Of a DNA stretch of 64,000 nt, positions 1-11,962 are shown piece by piece. Source of the DNA: Nymphaea colorata (lineage: Eukaryota > Streptophyta > Magnoliopsida > Nymphaeales > Nymphaeaceae). Every line of letters begins with the position of its first letter. Within the stretch, counting starts at the first letter, position 1. The DNA is taken from contig NC_045139.1 of the NCBI RefSeq assembly GCF_008831285.2, positions 26,828,412 to 26,892,411 of the forward strand, written 5' to 3'. The notes below the pieces were generated by a model that searched no databases, was not told the DNA's origin, and saw nothing but the letters and a program-made list of their open reading frames with translations. The position numbers and the translations under genes are program-made.

Positions 1-719
1 TAGTTGAGCTAAATTATACTTTGACTGAGTTTAGTCAAAGTGGGTTTGGTTCGGTCAAAGTCTATTTTTGTCCATTAATTGGATCGTGAGACAGACCTAC
101 TTTTTTGGCCAAACTGAGCTCATGTTGACTGAGCCTAGCTAAGATTTGGGTGCACTAGGGTCGAACCTACTTGAATTAAGTGGGTTTGACCAGCCTAGTT
201 ATTACTTTTTGAAGATTGAAAACTCTTTAAAGAGGACTTAGTTAAAGAAGAGAGAGATGCATAAATGTTTCTCTTTTCCTAAGTTTTTAGTTATGATATC
301 ATTCATTTTTCCTTGAAAATGATTTTTTCATTTAATTGGGAGAAAACATTTATTTATTTATTTATTTATTTTTTTAAATGGGGGGTGTGACCCTAGGGGG
401 TCTTGACCACACGGGCTAGGTGGGGCCCACACGTGGGTCTCACATAGCATTCTGGACCGAATTAGATCCAATTCTTGGAACTAAGTCAAAATTTGAATTT
501 TGCAATTGGATTTGGATTTCAAATGACATTTGCAATTGAATTTGGATTTCAAATCCTAATTTGGACATAGTTTGAACTCATAATCCTGCATTGGGATTTG
601 TGTCACAAGTTAAATTCATGATTCAAATCTAAATTACGTTTACATTTGAAATTAGCTTTGAAATTGTAAAATTTCACAATTCTTTTGAGAAATTTTCACA
701 TTGCTTCAATTTTGATGTG
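1..719 (-). repeat. Truncated 3' LTR of the gypsy element
   Basis: This stretch matches 8984-9702 in the same orientation with only scattered substitutions and small indels. The match ends at the shared ttgatgt. The right copy continues to a terminal TGTTAACA, while the left copy changes into unrelated sequence. The 3' LTR has therefore lost its outermost 25-30 bases where it met the deleted polyprotein region. The rest of this LTR, about 3.2 kb if full length, would lie before position 1. Confidence 0.85.
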
Positions 720-1120
720 AGGAGTGTATCAAATCTTTTCTTTCACCTGCTGAAAGACTTGTTCTGATTTGCAAAATCTTTGGGTTCTCTTTCGTGCCAG
801 TATTAATTTACTCAATTGGATCATTAATCAAAGGTGACAGTTGATCTTGCTTTCTTATTTGGATGAATTCTGGACACTTTGTCTCAGTGAATTCTGGATT
901 TACCTTCTTAAAGGCTTTTGTTGTTTGATCCTCAGATGCCATCCTAAAGATCATAAAAAAGTTAGATGAGATTTGCGACATTGTACATGGAAGTAAATTG
1001 CATATGCCATTACATCTTTGAAGGTATTACAAAATGAAGACACTTGGTCTATTTGGAGTACAATGATAACAAAATGACAAAATGATGACTAGATGACAAA
1101 ATAATAGCGAATTTATTGAT
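720..1120. other. Junction and non-coding linker inside the gypsy element
   Basis: No ORF or recognisable domain is seen here. The left edge is the breakpoint where the 3' LTR match stops. The right edge runs into the post-protease ORF. In an intact relative this interval would be occupied by reverse transcriptase, RNase H, integrase and the polypurine tract, so it marks a large internal deletion. Confidence 0.5.
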
Positions 1121-1411
1121 TCAGATTGATGGTGAACATCCACCTATGGTATTGCTCTTGACAAAAGGTATTGGCTTGAATTCTTCCTCGACATCCAATT
1201 TTTCATAGCTTTGGCATCCTAAGGCTTGAGTGCCTCGTTGTCCTGTCAAGGTAATTGGTTTCAAGATTCCATTTTCATGTTTGCCAAGGCCAGTAAATGA
1301 CTGGTAGCCATGGTGTATGAGTAAATATAATCCTTTCTCATTCTGGCAGAATTTCTTGAATAACGAATGACTTTTGTAACTTGTTTCAGGTTTGGTACCT
1401 TTTTTACCCAC
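1121..1411 (-). pseudogene. Post-protease linker of gypsy gag-pro polyprotein
   Basis: A 96-residue open frame lies just downstream of the protease ORF on the same strand. It carries a GLGKHENGILKPI segment, the kind of GLGK-rich linker found between protease and reverse transcriptase in Tat-type elements as I recall them. It has no catalytic motif. It ends 401 bases before the truncated LTR and is followed by no polymerase. It is probably a remnant, separated from the protease frame by a stop or frameshift near 1412. Confidence 0.5.
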
Positions 1412-1413
1412 CT

Positions 1414-2511
1414 CTATTTCTTTGGTTTCTGAATGGCCAATATGCTAAGTCTTTGAGATATTTCTTTCTCTTTGCAGACTCGAATACTAGGTACTTCAAT
1501 TGTATATGTTGGTACTGGAATAATTGGGTGCACAAGCTGACTATGCCTATCCTTTGCATAGATGGTTATAGTATTCCTGTTGTGAGTCCATTTGATGCAC
1601 TGATGTAGAGTGGAAGGAACTGCATTGGTAGCATGGATCCACGGTTTGCCAAGCAATAGGTTGAATGAGGGTTCTATATCCACCACATGAAATAAAACCC
1701 GATGATACGTCTCAGAGATATTCAGATCTAGACATATACATCCTAGGCATGGTTTTCCTGTTCCGTCATATCCATGGATGAAAATCGACGACGGTGTATA
1801 GTCAGCCTGTCTTATGCCTAACTCACGAACTGTTTGTTGTGGACAGATGTTCAGGCTTGCTCCACCATCAATTAAAACATGAGAAACTCTGGTGCCCCTT
1901 GTTTCTACCACTATGTGCAAGGCATCATTATGCGATGCACCTCCAATTGGTAGATCTTTATCAGAGAACATGATCAGACCATTTTCACATAATTCAAATG
2001 CCCATCCATTTCCTTGGTTAGGGCTAAATCTTCCCTTCCTGACTTCAGGTAAGGGGTCTGATTCCTTGAAAATGGATTCCAAGGGTTTAGGGTCACACAC
2101 TTGTGACTTCTGATCAATCTCTGTCAGATGGTCTTGTTCAACCAGTCCAGTTTGTGCATTGATGGATCCTTTATCATGTTTGAAAAATAATCCAAAGAAA
2201 TCTAGGGACGCTGTATTCCTTTTGTTTGTCACCATAATTTGATGACCTGTTGAAAATCTGACCATCGAAACTATTCCTTTCCTATGTTTAGGAAAAGGGT
2301 TCTTGAGAATGTCTGGTTGTTCGCTGACCTCTTTAATGATTTCTTTATCAACTGCATCTTGCACAATATTTTTGAGTACAAGGCAGTCTTCTGTGTCATC
2401 TCTTGGAGCATGATGAAATTTGCAAAATTGCTCTTTGTTTTTCCCCATAATCGGTGGAGGGTTGGATAATTTTGGGAGAAACAGAGTACCTCTTTCGATC
2501 AACATGTGCAT
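1414..2511 (-). pseudogene. Gypsy gag C-terminus plus aspartic protease
   Basis: This 365-residue frame begins in a gag C-terminal segment containing CKFHHAPRDDTEDC, a variant zinc-binding or linker motif. It runs to a retropepsin-like protease around residues 208-300, with the active-site segment VLIDGGASLNICP. In a working element the protease would cut the gag-pol polyprotein inside the virus-like particle. The frame is the same as the gag ORF upstream, from which it is separated by a single in-frame TAG at about 2527-2529. That stop may be a lesion or a programmed boundary, and the sequence alone does not decide. No reverse transcriptase follows. Confidence 0.8.
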
Positions 2512-2526
2512 GACCTCTTCATAACT

Positions 2527-3333
2527 CTATTGTAATGGGGTGAATTTCCTATCGTATCCCCATCCAGGATGTTTGTTTTTAGTGCCACTGCTACTGCCAC
2601 TAGCTCTGTCCATTAGCCATTTATTCTTGGGATATTCTAACTTCTTTTTCTTGAAGGTGGCGGCGTTGGCTACGATGTTGGCTGGAGCATTTTGACTCCT
2701 GCTATTATTCTTTGTATCTTCCTTAACCTTTACCGGGATGACAACATCAAAAGCTCCATTTTCAATTCCTACTTCAATGCATTCTGCCCTCTCAGTGAGA
2801 TCGATGAAAGACTTGATTGGAACATTGGAAATGAGGTTCCTTAATGGTTGTGTCAAATTGTTTACGATGAGTCCCAATGCATGGGATTGAGAGATTGGGT
2901 CCCTCATCTTGTTGCAAGAAGACCTCCATCTTTGAATAAAATCTCTCACCTTTTCACCTGGCCTCTGCTTCAGATAGCATAGTGTGGTGATAGTTAGTGC
3001 AGTTTCGACATTTTGAATGAACCTTTCAATGAAAATGTTGATTAACTTGTCAAAATTCTTCCATTCGACTGGGTTGATGTGTTCCCGATACCATTGTGTG
3101 ACAATTTCTTCTAGACTTCTTGGGAAACATCGAAAAACGACCTTGTGATTGTGGCAAAATTTGTAGCATTCAGCAAAGAACTTGGCCAAATGTGCCTTTG
3201 GGTCTCCATGGCCATCAAATTTGATAAATTTCTTAGGCAAGTTTTTTATATGCTTGTAGTTTTCGAAGCTTTCGTAGAAATCTTCGCACGTAAAATTTCT
3301 TTTATTCTTGCCTTTGAGTTGAACTGCGTTCAA
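2527..3333 (-). pseudogene. Gypsy gag capsid domain
   Basis: This 268-residue frame has the retrotransposon gag pattern. After a KNLPKKFIKFDGHGDPKAHL segment near residues 32-51 come a W-rich helical stretch (TQWYREHINPVEW) and a run typical of gag capsids (RPGEKVRDFIQRWR). Gag forms the particle that packages element RNA. The C-terminal part is basic. The frame ends at TAG and continues in the same phase into the protease ORF. Upstream it joins a lysine/arginine-rich stretch in another frame, so the original gag start was further upstream at about 3690. Confidence 0.85.
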
Positions 3334-3690
3334 CTTCTTTTCAACTTCCTAAATTTTTGTTTTTCAGGATTCTCCCTTCTTCTTTTTCTTGGGAGTTTTT
3401 GGTTCTTCGTCACTACTGGATTCTGTTGTAGTATCTTCAGAAGAGTCAGAACTACTTCATGAATACTTCTTTGTCTTCTTCCCTTTCTTTTTGGCCTTTT
3501 CTGCCTGGGCTTATTCTTCATTGAACATAATCATGTATCTCCGAAATCTTCTGTATTCTTTAAATTCTGGATCATTCATTTCTAGCTTGGGAGGTGTTTC
3601 TGAGGAGGATTCTTCTCCCTTGTCTCCCATAAAAGTTTGCTCTAGCTCCATTTCAATCCTTCTCCTTTGTTGGCTTCTGGTTTCGACCAT
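3330..3690 (-). pseudogene. Frame-broken N-terminus of gypsy gag
   Basis: The likely original gag start is the ATG at 3690, giving MVETRSQQRRR, a common opening for plant gypsy gag proteins. That frame runs to a stop near 3511. The next stretch, 3521-3330, is open in a different frame and is strongly basic (KNKPRQKRPKRKGRRQRS). The gag capsid frame at 3333 then returns to the first phase. At least two frameshifts or a small indel pair lie between 3510 and 3335. Confidence 0.6.
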
Positions 3691-3863
3691 AAAGCGAATG
3701 TTCACCTTGCAAGAAGAAAAATTGAAAATGTCAGGATTTGAATTGACGAGAGATGACAAATTTTGATTGCATATTGAAAGAAAGATGAGAATGACAAAAC
3801 TTGACAAAGTTCAACACAACTTGACAAATTTTGGCTTAACAACAATGTACCAGACATGACAAT

Positions 3864-5075
3864 CTAGGATATAAGGATAGATGAGCGGACTTCATCCCAC
3901 CATTTTACATATTCAGGACCCATTCCTGGACCAAGGATAAGATACAAGTGAGCAAATGATTCCCAACGTTGTTGGGCGTGGGTGTATATTCCAGACCACT
4001 CTTCGGTATCTAGTTTACACTCTACAATGGCTCTTTCTGACTCAATTGGATATGTTTTCCTTTGACGCAGTGATAACTGTCTGAGGCAACGCTCTGGATG
4101 GTATTCAACTATGAAGAATGGTCCCAATAGAAGACTTCCTCTGACTGGGTTGTAGGTGCATCTTGACTTGATGACTTCTCGATCAAAGAAGTCTCAAATG
4201 ATGATGAAGTCATCCACTTCCTCCATCATCATACGGTAGTGTTCCATACTGGATAACTGGCTGTCGGTATTCTGAAAATGACATGATTGTGGCCCTACAT
4301 GTTTGTAGAACCATGCTTGCAGTGCGAAGACACATCCTTCTATCGAGTCTGCATCTCCAATTGAAAATTTGGTCAGTCATCTGTAAAGAAATGCCAAGGC
4401 TGCCATTGCTACGGATACGCGACGGACTTTGACATGCCCCCATTTTTTTGAAGAGGCGGGCTATGCGGAAATCCATTATGTGTTCTTCATTGTTGAAGAA
4501 GATAAGACCCGTGTACAAGTCACCATGAAGTTTTTGTACTTGTCTGCAACATTTCTAGATAGTGACGCAGGGTTGACAAATTGGGAATATGTTTCACCAA
4601 GTTCTTGTAGTTGAAGATATTGTTGTCCATCTTTCTCTAGAAAAGGCCAACTCCGTTTCCCTGTGAGTTTACGAATCACTTCTAGAGTTTTGACTTGACC
4701 TTGGTTTACAAGAAACTGGTCTTCCATTGGACCTCTTGGGTCACCTTTTGGTTCTGGCAAACCCATAATGCTAGAGAACTCACCAAGAGTGATTGTCATT
4801 TCACCCCATGGAAACCAGAATGTGTTGGTCCTTGGGTTCCATCTTTCGGCAACTGCATGGATTAGATTACCATTGATAGGTTGCACAACAAAACTAATTG
4901 CTTCTTCGAGACCACAATCTTCTAAGTGGTCCGAAAACATACACCGAAAAGTTGGGTACCATGAAAGATACCACTTAGGTAGGTAGACACCACTTGAGAT
5001 GATGCAAAGTCCGGATCGACCTTGACACGACCCGAATAGGATGTGGTCATATGGGAAAATGCTTTCTGAGTCCAT
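3864..5075 (-). pseudogene. Plant mobile domain (PMD) ORF carried by the gypsy element, frame-broken
   Basis: Three consecutive open stretches in two frames (5075-4476, 4518-4210, 4127-3864) form one decayed ORF of about 390 codons. The first carries the diagnostic PMD segment AERWNPRTNTFWFPWGEMT followed by LGEFSSIMGLP at residues 75-107. The last has YHPERCLRQL, which resembles the C-terminal part of PMD proteins. PMD, the aminotransferase-like plant mobile domain, occurs in MAIN/MAIL plant proteins and in gypsy and MULE transposons. Its molecular role is not established. It lies between the primer binding site and gag, the place of ORF1 in Ogre-type elements. Two frameshifts, near 4500 and 4200-4130, break it. 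The family call is strong; function in the element is unknown. Confidence 0.75.
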
Positions 5076-5779
5076 CTAGACAAGAGAAGGTGTTAGACTT
5101 TGACATGAATTCATGGACTTAGAGGCAAACATCATATGCATCCAAACAAGCAATTAGCGAAAAATTGATAATGCATTCCCTAAGACTCTTGCCTATATGC
5201 ATTGTTTTGAAAATTGGTCTTGAAACCTATGGAGAATAAATGGGTGAATAGTTTTCGATTTATCCAATAATTTAAGGTATGCCTATCTACCAAATTTATG
5301 GTACTGGCATAAACTCCTCCAAGGGTTTTCTAGATTTGGGCTCTCCAATTCTCCTTGTTCACCCATCGATATACCGGGACTATTGTCCGTTTTGGTACTA
5401 ATGGGGGGACTTCTCAGTCCGATTGGGTGGTCCAGTTGTAAGGCTACATCTTGGACTAATGTCCTAGAAATAGCCCGGCAACATGATGACCAGGACATGA
5501 TATATGTAAGAATTTGTTTTTCAAAATTCATGAGAAGATGCAAAATAGATGTCTCTATTGCATACATTCCTAAGAGATTGATTTGAAAATTTGAGAGCAT
5601 ACAATCCCTAAATTGAGGAGGGGTAGGATAAATTGAAATGGAAGAGGTTCATGAAATCTCCTCAATGTATACTACGTGATGCCGGTATGCATGTTTATGA
5701 AAAATTTTGTGCAATTGATATCCGGTATTGTAAAATAACTTGTATATGATCCAAATCGGTCCTTAGACAAACAATGACG
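5076..5779. other. Untranslated leader of the gypsy element
   Basis: This is about 700 bases between the primer binding site and the first ORF. Short open frames exist (for example 5283-5600 on the minus strand), but they show no domain or homology I recognise and probably occur by chance. Confidence 0.5.
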
Positions 5780-5798
5780 GGTCCCACTGGGTGTGCCA
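5780..5798 (-). promoter_or_regulatory. Primer binding site of the gypsy element
   Basis: On the minus strand the sequence TGGCACACCCAGTGGGACC begins two bases after the LTR ends in GAACA. A TGG start, complementary to a tRNA CCA end, directly after an LTR terminus is the hallmark of a primer binding site. Similar TGGCACGCCC-type sites are known from plant gypsy elements. I do not assign the primer tRNA. Confidence 0.8.
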
Positions 5799-5800
5799 TC

Positions 5801-8800
5801 TGTTCGCACCCCACCCCTTTCTCAAAGGGTGTCATATGCGAATCAGCAAAATTCTTTTAAAATTGAGGTTTTGAAAAATATTTTAATGAAAAGGAATCCG
5901 CCCGTCGGCACGAGGTCCAATCGTTACTGCCGCCTTTAACAGGGGTAATTAGACCAAGGACTAAGGATCATTTGGATCATATACGAGTTATTGATGCAAA
6001 TCCTATACGCTTATGCATTGAGGTTTTGGATTCAAGAACTAAAGTTCATTTTGAATAAGTGATTTGAATTCGTTTTGAAGATTAGAAGATTTTCAAGTTG
6101 GTAAAAGAACCTTTGTTTTTGTGCCATCCGATTTGAAATACATAATTCCTGAGGACTTTGAAATGTGAAATTGAGTTCTTTGTTGTGAACTCTAGGTGGT
6201 TCATGAGTTGAAATTATGATCAACTTTTTGGAAAATGGCTAAGTTTCTTTAGCAAAGAAACTTGATTTTTGAATTCTTCTTTTGCCAAATCGCGTGATTT
6301 AGTTAGGTAGAGTTCATTCTTTTGATGAAACATAGATTCCAAATTGTTAGTAAATGTGTTGTTTTTCAAATATCCTTTGGCCAAGATCATGAATGCATTG
6401 CTTGTGTTTTCTTTTGAAGTTAAGAGAAATTTACAAATTCTTGTTGCAATATGACTTGGTCACTTTTTGCAACTCAAATTTGAATCATTTAACTTCTTGA
6501 GAATGTGCATGTGGTGCCATTGATTTTGAGTGAAAGTGAATGCATGATATGAGAAGGGAAACTATATGGAACTTTCATTCTTCTCTCTCTCATAATCTCT
6601 CAAGATTTATTCATATGAAACATACATTCTTCACTCTCTCATAATCTCTCAAAGTTCATCCATTGTAATTGCATATCATACAATTTACACATAAAGATTA
6701 ATTTTATTTAAAATGTAGGACTTTCTCTAAATGTGCTTATTATATGATTAAACACATGAATTAGAGAAGTAGTCTATCAGCTTGGGACTTAACATAAAAT
6801 TATCAAAATGATGAAAAGTACACAAATGATGAAAAATACACAAATGATGCTAAAATCAATCTTTGAAATATATGGGAGATATTAATGACATCCACTTTTG
6901 TCTGAAAATAGCTAAAAAAAATCAGACCTTATGTTGATTTAGATAGCTGAAAATTGTGGACATTGATTCCAATAAAGAGCTTGTTTCTTAGATAGAAATG
7001 AGAAGTCCTTGATCAAATTTCAGATTTCGTACTCATGAAATAGTCAACTTCTTTGGATGGTTCTACGATAGTTGGCATTTCAAATTTGTAAAATTTGACA
7101 TTCTTAAACCAATTCCTATAAAACATGGTCGGATTTCAACAACATACATACATCTTACGTATGGATTGCTGAAATTAAGCAAATTTTAAAATGAAATGAA
7201 AATGATTTCATAACTTGGTACTATGAAAATCAAAATGAACCATCTTCTTAAAACCAGTTTGGAAACGTGTTCCAATCTGATTTTAAGAGAGGAAAGAAAT
7301 TTTTAACAAGAGATTGATCACACATATGTATATATATAACAATGTATACATATACATACTTTACTCTTCAAAATGAAATTTCATGAAGGGACCACATAAC
7401 TCACGAATCATGAAGATTCATGGCTGGGTTCTTTTACGTGGGAAGAGTGAAAACTTGTTCCAAATCTCCCCTACTACCCTTGATCAATTAAATAAAGCAT
7501 AAAACAAAATAACTTTAAATGGAAACGGATAAATGAATGCTCAAGTTAGTTCATCCTTAATTTCGCCATGCAAAGGTGGATTACATTCATGAGAATGCAT
7601 CCATCCTCAATAGGCTTTTTTGTCATATACGTATTGCAGCAAGATTACTCTCTCACCGTAATATTCTCTCAAGGTAGGGAGTTCAAAATGGTTTTAAGCT
7701 GGTTATTTTGAAAGGGACGTGGCCTTGGGGCCTTTTTCAAAATTTGATACATGAGTTCATCTTTAAGAAAAACCGACGTATGCATGCATGATGCATTAAC
7801 ATGTACATTTAATCGTAGGTTTCCCTTAGCTGGACATCATTCCCAGCCATGAAAAAAATGAAAATAAACTCTCCCACGAATTGCTGAAATTAAAATAAAC
7901 TAATGAGAAGTCAAAATAGATGAGAAATGGTTAAAATCACCTACCTTGCGGTCAGTCTTGATACTTGATCTTCGCCTTTACTTGTTTTCTAAATTGAGCA
8001 ATCCTAAGCAAGAATCCAAGCTTGGATTCGATCTTAGCAAAACTAGAAGTAGAATAGCTTGCTTGCTGGAATTTGTAGTAGGAAAGAAGGCTTCTCACTA
8101 TGAAAATCCTAAGTAAGGGTTCACTTAAGCACCATAACTTAGCAAAATCAATGGAGAGAATAGAAGTAAATGAAGAAGAAAGTAAGAGAAAAAAAGGAAG
8201 AGTACTTGGACGAATCTCTCCTCTCTTCCTTGGCTTCTCTGTCCTAGCTCCTTGGCTGCAGCACTTGATGGAATACCTCAAAATTTCGTCCCCCCCCCCT
8301 TGGTGGCCAAGGGGAGGTTTATATACAGGAGGAGGTGGGTTCAACCACCTCCTTTAATTTGCCTTGAAAGATTAATCAATGTTAGGGAGATGAAAAATGG
8401 ATTCAATGAGTTTTAATGACTCTATTTAATCATTCGTAGCCCATTTGCACGAGCTAGGTGGGTTGGGCTAGGTGTGGGCGACCTTGGTTCAGACCTAGCT
8501 GACCAACTTTGACTAAAATTTTGGATGAAAATGCCCTGGTATAGGGTTTTGTCTTATTTTGTGCTATTTATTTATTTTTGTTTGAAATCGAGCTTATTGG
8601 GTTAAAACCTAGTTTTTAACCTCCAAATGCCATTGAATTATGATAATACAATTTAAATTTGAATAAAATTTAAAAATCCTATCAAATTCGGCTCGAAAAG
8701 GGTATTTTCATCCATAGTTTGATTGAAGAAGGATTTCAACTGAATCAAACCTTTGTTTGAAAAAATTGAATTTTAATTTGGTATTTGATTTATGCATTTG

Positions 8801-9719
8801 ACAAATCCAAATGTTTATTTGCCTTTCATAAACCAATTTGGGCTCTGTAAGTTCAATTTGACCGTAGAAGGGCAAAATTGTCCAGATTGGTCAATTTCGA
8901 CCAATTGACGAAAGTCAAAGCTCATTTGTAAGTAGTTTGACTTTGTTTGAGGTAATTTGATAAATTTGAGCCAAGAAAGCTCTTAGTTGAGCTAAATTGT
9001 ACTTTGACTGAGTTTAGTCAAAGTGGGTTTGGTTCGGTCAAAGTCTATTTTTGTCCATTAATTGGATCGTGAGACAGACCTACTTTTTTGGCCAAGCTGA
9101 GCTCTTGTTGATTGAGCCTAGATAAGGTTTGGGTGCACTAGGGTCGAACCTACTTGAATTAAGTGGGTTTGATCAGCCTAGTTATTGCTTTTCGAAGATT
9201 GAAAACTCTTTAAAGAGGACCTGGTTAAAGAAGAGAGAGATGCATAAATGTTTATCCTTCCCTAGGTTTTTAGTTATGATATCATTCATTTCTCCTTGAA
9301 AATGACTTTTTCATTTAATTAGGAGAAAAAATTTATTTATTTATTTATTTTTTTAAATGGGGGTGTGATCCTGGGGGGCTCTTGACCACACGGGCTAGGT
9401 GGGGCCCACACGTGGGTCTCACATAGCATTCTGGACCAAATTAGATCCAATTCTTGGATCTAAGTCAAAATTTGAATTTTACAATTGGATTTGGATTTCA
9501 AATGACATTTGCAATTGGATTTGGATTTCAAATCCTAATTTGGACATAGTTTGAACTCATAATCCTGCATTGGGATTTGTGTCACAAGTTAAATTCATGA
9601 TTCAAATCTAAATTACGTTTATGTTTGAAATTGGTTTTGAAATTGTAAAATTTCACAATTCTTTTGAGAAATTTTCACATTGCTTCAATTTTGATGTAGA
9701 AAAATTTGGGGTGTTAACA
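5801..9719 (-). repeat. 5' LTR of the gypsy element, 3.9 kb
   Basis: The minus-strand LTR begins TGTTAACACCCC at 9719 and ends in GCGAACA at 5801. Its ends are thus the short inverted TGTT/AACA, with a primer binding site two bases beyond. Its outer 720 bases reappear at 1-719. At 3919 bp it is unusually long for a plant LTR but within the range reported for Ogre-type elements. It holds no convincing coding sequence. ORFs around 7952-8357 are low-complexity or chance frames. Confidence 0.8.
8318..8325 (-). promoter_or_regulatory. TATA box in the gypsy LTR
   Basis: TATATAAA on the minus strand lies about 1.4 kb inside the LTR from its 5' end, next to a run of ten or so C residues on the plus strand at 8291-8299. 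It is the best candidate for the transcription start of the element, dividing U3 from R. No start site can be shown from sequence. Confidence 0.5.
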
Positions 9720-11163
9720 CCACGTGAAGTCACAATTGGTTCGGCAATATTTACACTCATAACAACATCAAAAGAAATCTTTTCGTTCTTTATCGGAGAA
9801 CCTCATGCAAAGATGATTTATTCAAATCTTAAAGATGCCAGCCTTTGGTGATACAAGGTGCAACGAAAGGCAACAATAAATAACTAAATTAAACATCTTT
9901 TTCGTTGTGGGATCCTACACTATTTAGATGATTATGCACAAGGTTAATTGCTTTCTGATTACTGAGATGCTTCCGAATTCCATCAGAAGCAAATATGACA
10001 ATTTAGGCTGCAATAAAGGTCCAAGTATTGGACTGCTTATTTTTTTGCATGTTAATTAAAAAAATCAGTGTTTGAATGTCTCAGGTCCGTACCTGCTTAA
10101 GAAAACTATATAAACGTAGAAAAGGCAATGTGAGTCCAACCCCTTGTGTGGGTGGGGAGAAGTTTCTACTAGCTTATTAGCCTTAAAGTACATATGAAAA
10201 TGATATATAAGGCCTTGTTTGAATGCAAGAAATGTCTTCATGGATTTTTTTTTTCTTGGATTCCAACCTTTTTATGAATTTTTCCAAAATCTTGCACTTG
10301 CAAAATAAAAAAAACTCTTTCTTTAATTCGTTTTCCTATCTTTGAACCTAAAGAAATGGGAAAATTGTAAAAACTGATTTCAATGTGTTATTTTTGGGTG
10401 ATCTCTCTCTCTCTTTTCTCTTTCTCTCTCTCACAGTTTGATTCTCATGGGCATAATGAAATTAAAATATGATCTAGCTTCATAGGCTCCGATAGTACCA
10501 AAAGATTGCTTTTATTCTATCCCTTCATAAATCATGCTAGAAGTTAGAGCATATATATGTTACTCTTGGCCTTTCCTCTCTCATAGTTGTGCCATTTCTT
10601 CCATGTGGTAGTGTGACACTGATAGCTCGTTGCATTCGATTCTTAAATTGCAAAAAGTTGAAACTATAAATCTCAAGTATCACTTGTGCTTTGTCTTTAT
10701 CCACAATCAATGCAAGGTCACATGCCTATGCATACTTGCAAACGATTAATGATCTTCATGTAGAATATGCAGTTGCTGGTTTTATTCCTGCAAACATGAC
10801 AATAACTAGCAACCTAGAATGAGCATAGTAAAAACACAACAATGCCATAGTAAGAGCTGTGCAAATAATACTTTCTGAGGATTCAAATATGCTGGATATT
10901 GGATATTGTTGGGTGACTAAAAATTAAAATTCTGTCACTGAAAGCACCATAAACTGTTGTTGAAAAACACCATGAACTGCTGTTGTACGATAAACCATCA
11001 CCTAATGCTCCTATGACAACTGTTTTTTATTGATAGAATTTTAATGTTTGGCTATCGGACAACATTCATCATCTAGCAGATTTGAACTCCTAATACTTCC
11101 TTGTGCTATGTCAATTGTATATTTTAGTTGTGTTATTTGCAAAGTGAGTCATAGTGCACTTAA
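9720..11163. other. Intergenic, no gene seen
   Basis: This is AT-rich sequence with a short CT microsatellite at about 10401-10432 and scattered stops in all frames. A stretch beginning near 10208 (aaggccttgtttgaatgc) has the look of a MITE end, but no partner end was found. Confidence 0.5.
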
Positions 11164-11962
11164 GCAATGTTATTTGTATCGTACGATACACATGCGTACC
11201 GTATAGGTTTGGAAATCCTATATGGTATGTTTACAATACACAATCCACTCGTGTATCGTAAGCGTATCGTCCGTATCGTACAATATGGGTGCTATATTAT
11301 AAGATACGGGCGTCATATCATACGATACGAGCGATACACCATCGTATTGTATGATACGGAAAAAAATGCAAAAAAAGGGAGAGATTTTGAGAGGGAGAAC
11401 ATAATACACCATCGTATTATGTTTTAAAGTTTAAACACTTCTCTCTCTTTTCTTGTTTCTAAAGACTCCAAAAGATGTGGGAGAGAGAGATTTTGCCCAT
11501 TTTCATAAAAAATTACAAAGGATTCATCGATTTGGGAGAGTCTACTAGTCAGTGAAGAGGCTTTCTCATAGTGGGAATGGTGGGAAGCTTGAAAAAAGGG
11601 TTTTTTTGGTTCCTAAGATTCTATAAAATTTTCAAGTTTAAAATTGTGATGGATGCTTATTATGTTATTTTGAATCTTTGATTTCTTATTTTTAAATATG
11701 CTGTTGATACACATGAATGCTCCTTATGTATGATTTTTTTTTTATATTGAATACATTTTTCTTGATGTTTCTTTATTTTTGGTTTATTTTTTCAGAATTT
11801 TTTTTATTTTTTATGATTTTCTCTATTTTCCTGATTATTATTATTTTTTAAATTAAAAATTTATTTTTATGATACATTACGCTATGTTTGCGACACATTA
11901 CAATACAACGTATAGGTCGGCCCGACCGATACATGTTACACTACACCTTTTACAACATTGCT
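11164..11962. mobile_element. MITE-like non-autonomous DNA element, about 0.8 kb
   Basis: The ends form a short inverted repeat, AGCAATGTT at 11163 and AACATTGCT ending at 11962, and are flanked by CTTA or CTTAA on both sides (11159-11163 and 11963-11967). Inside the left end is a dense run of gtatcgtacgatac-type palindromes (11176-11360), with a related cgtataggtcgg segment near the right end. No transposase frame is present. ORFs at 11167-11427 are products of the repeats. The superfamily is not clear. Confidence 0.45.

Larger units (their letters stand above)
1..9719 (-). mobile_element. Ty3/gypsy (Tat/Ogre-like) LTR retrotransposon, internally deleted, 3' end outside window
   Basis: The element runs on the minus strand from its 5' end at 9719 towards position 1 and beyond. 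In reading order it has a long 5' LTR, a primer binding site, a first ORF with a plant mobile domain, gag, and an aspartic protease with an IDGGAS motif. Reverse transcriptase, RNase H and integrase are absent. Sequence 1-719 repeats 8984-9702 almost base for base and is the start region of the 3' LTR, whose remainder lies left of the window. A long LTR, an extra ORF before gag and the DGGAS-type protease are traits known from the Tat/Ogre branch. The lineage call is inference because no reverse transcriptase is present. Several frames are broken, so the copy cannot be autonomous. Confidence 0.85.

Noticed and set aside
1381-3766. Plus-strand ORFs across the gypsy gag-pro region
   Set aside because: They are opposite-strand shadows. 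The minus strand has gag and protease motifs.
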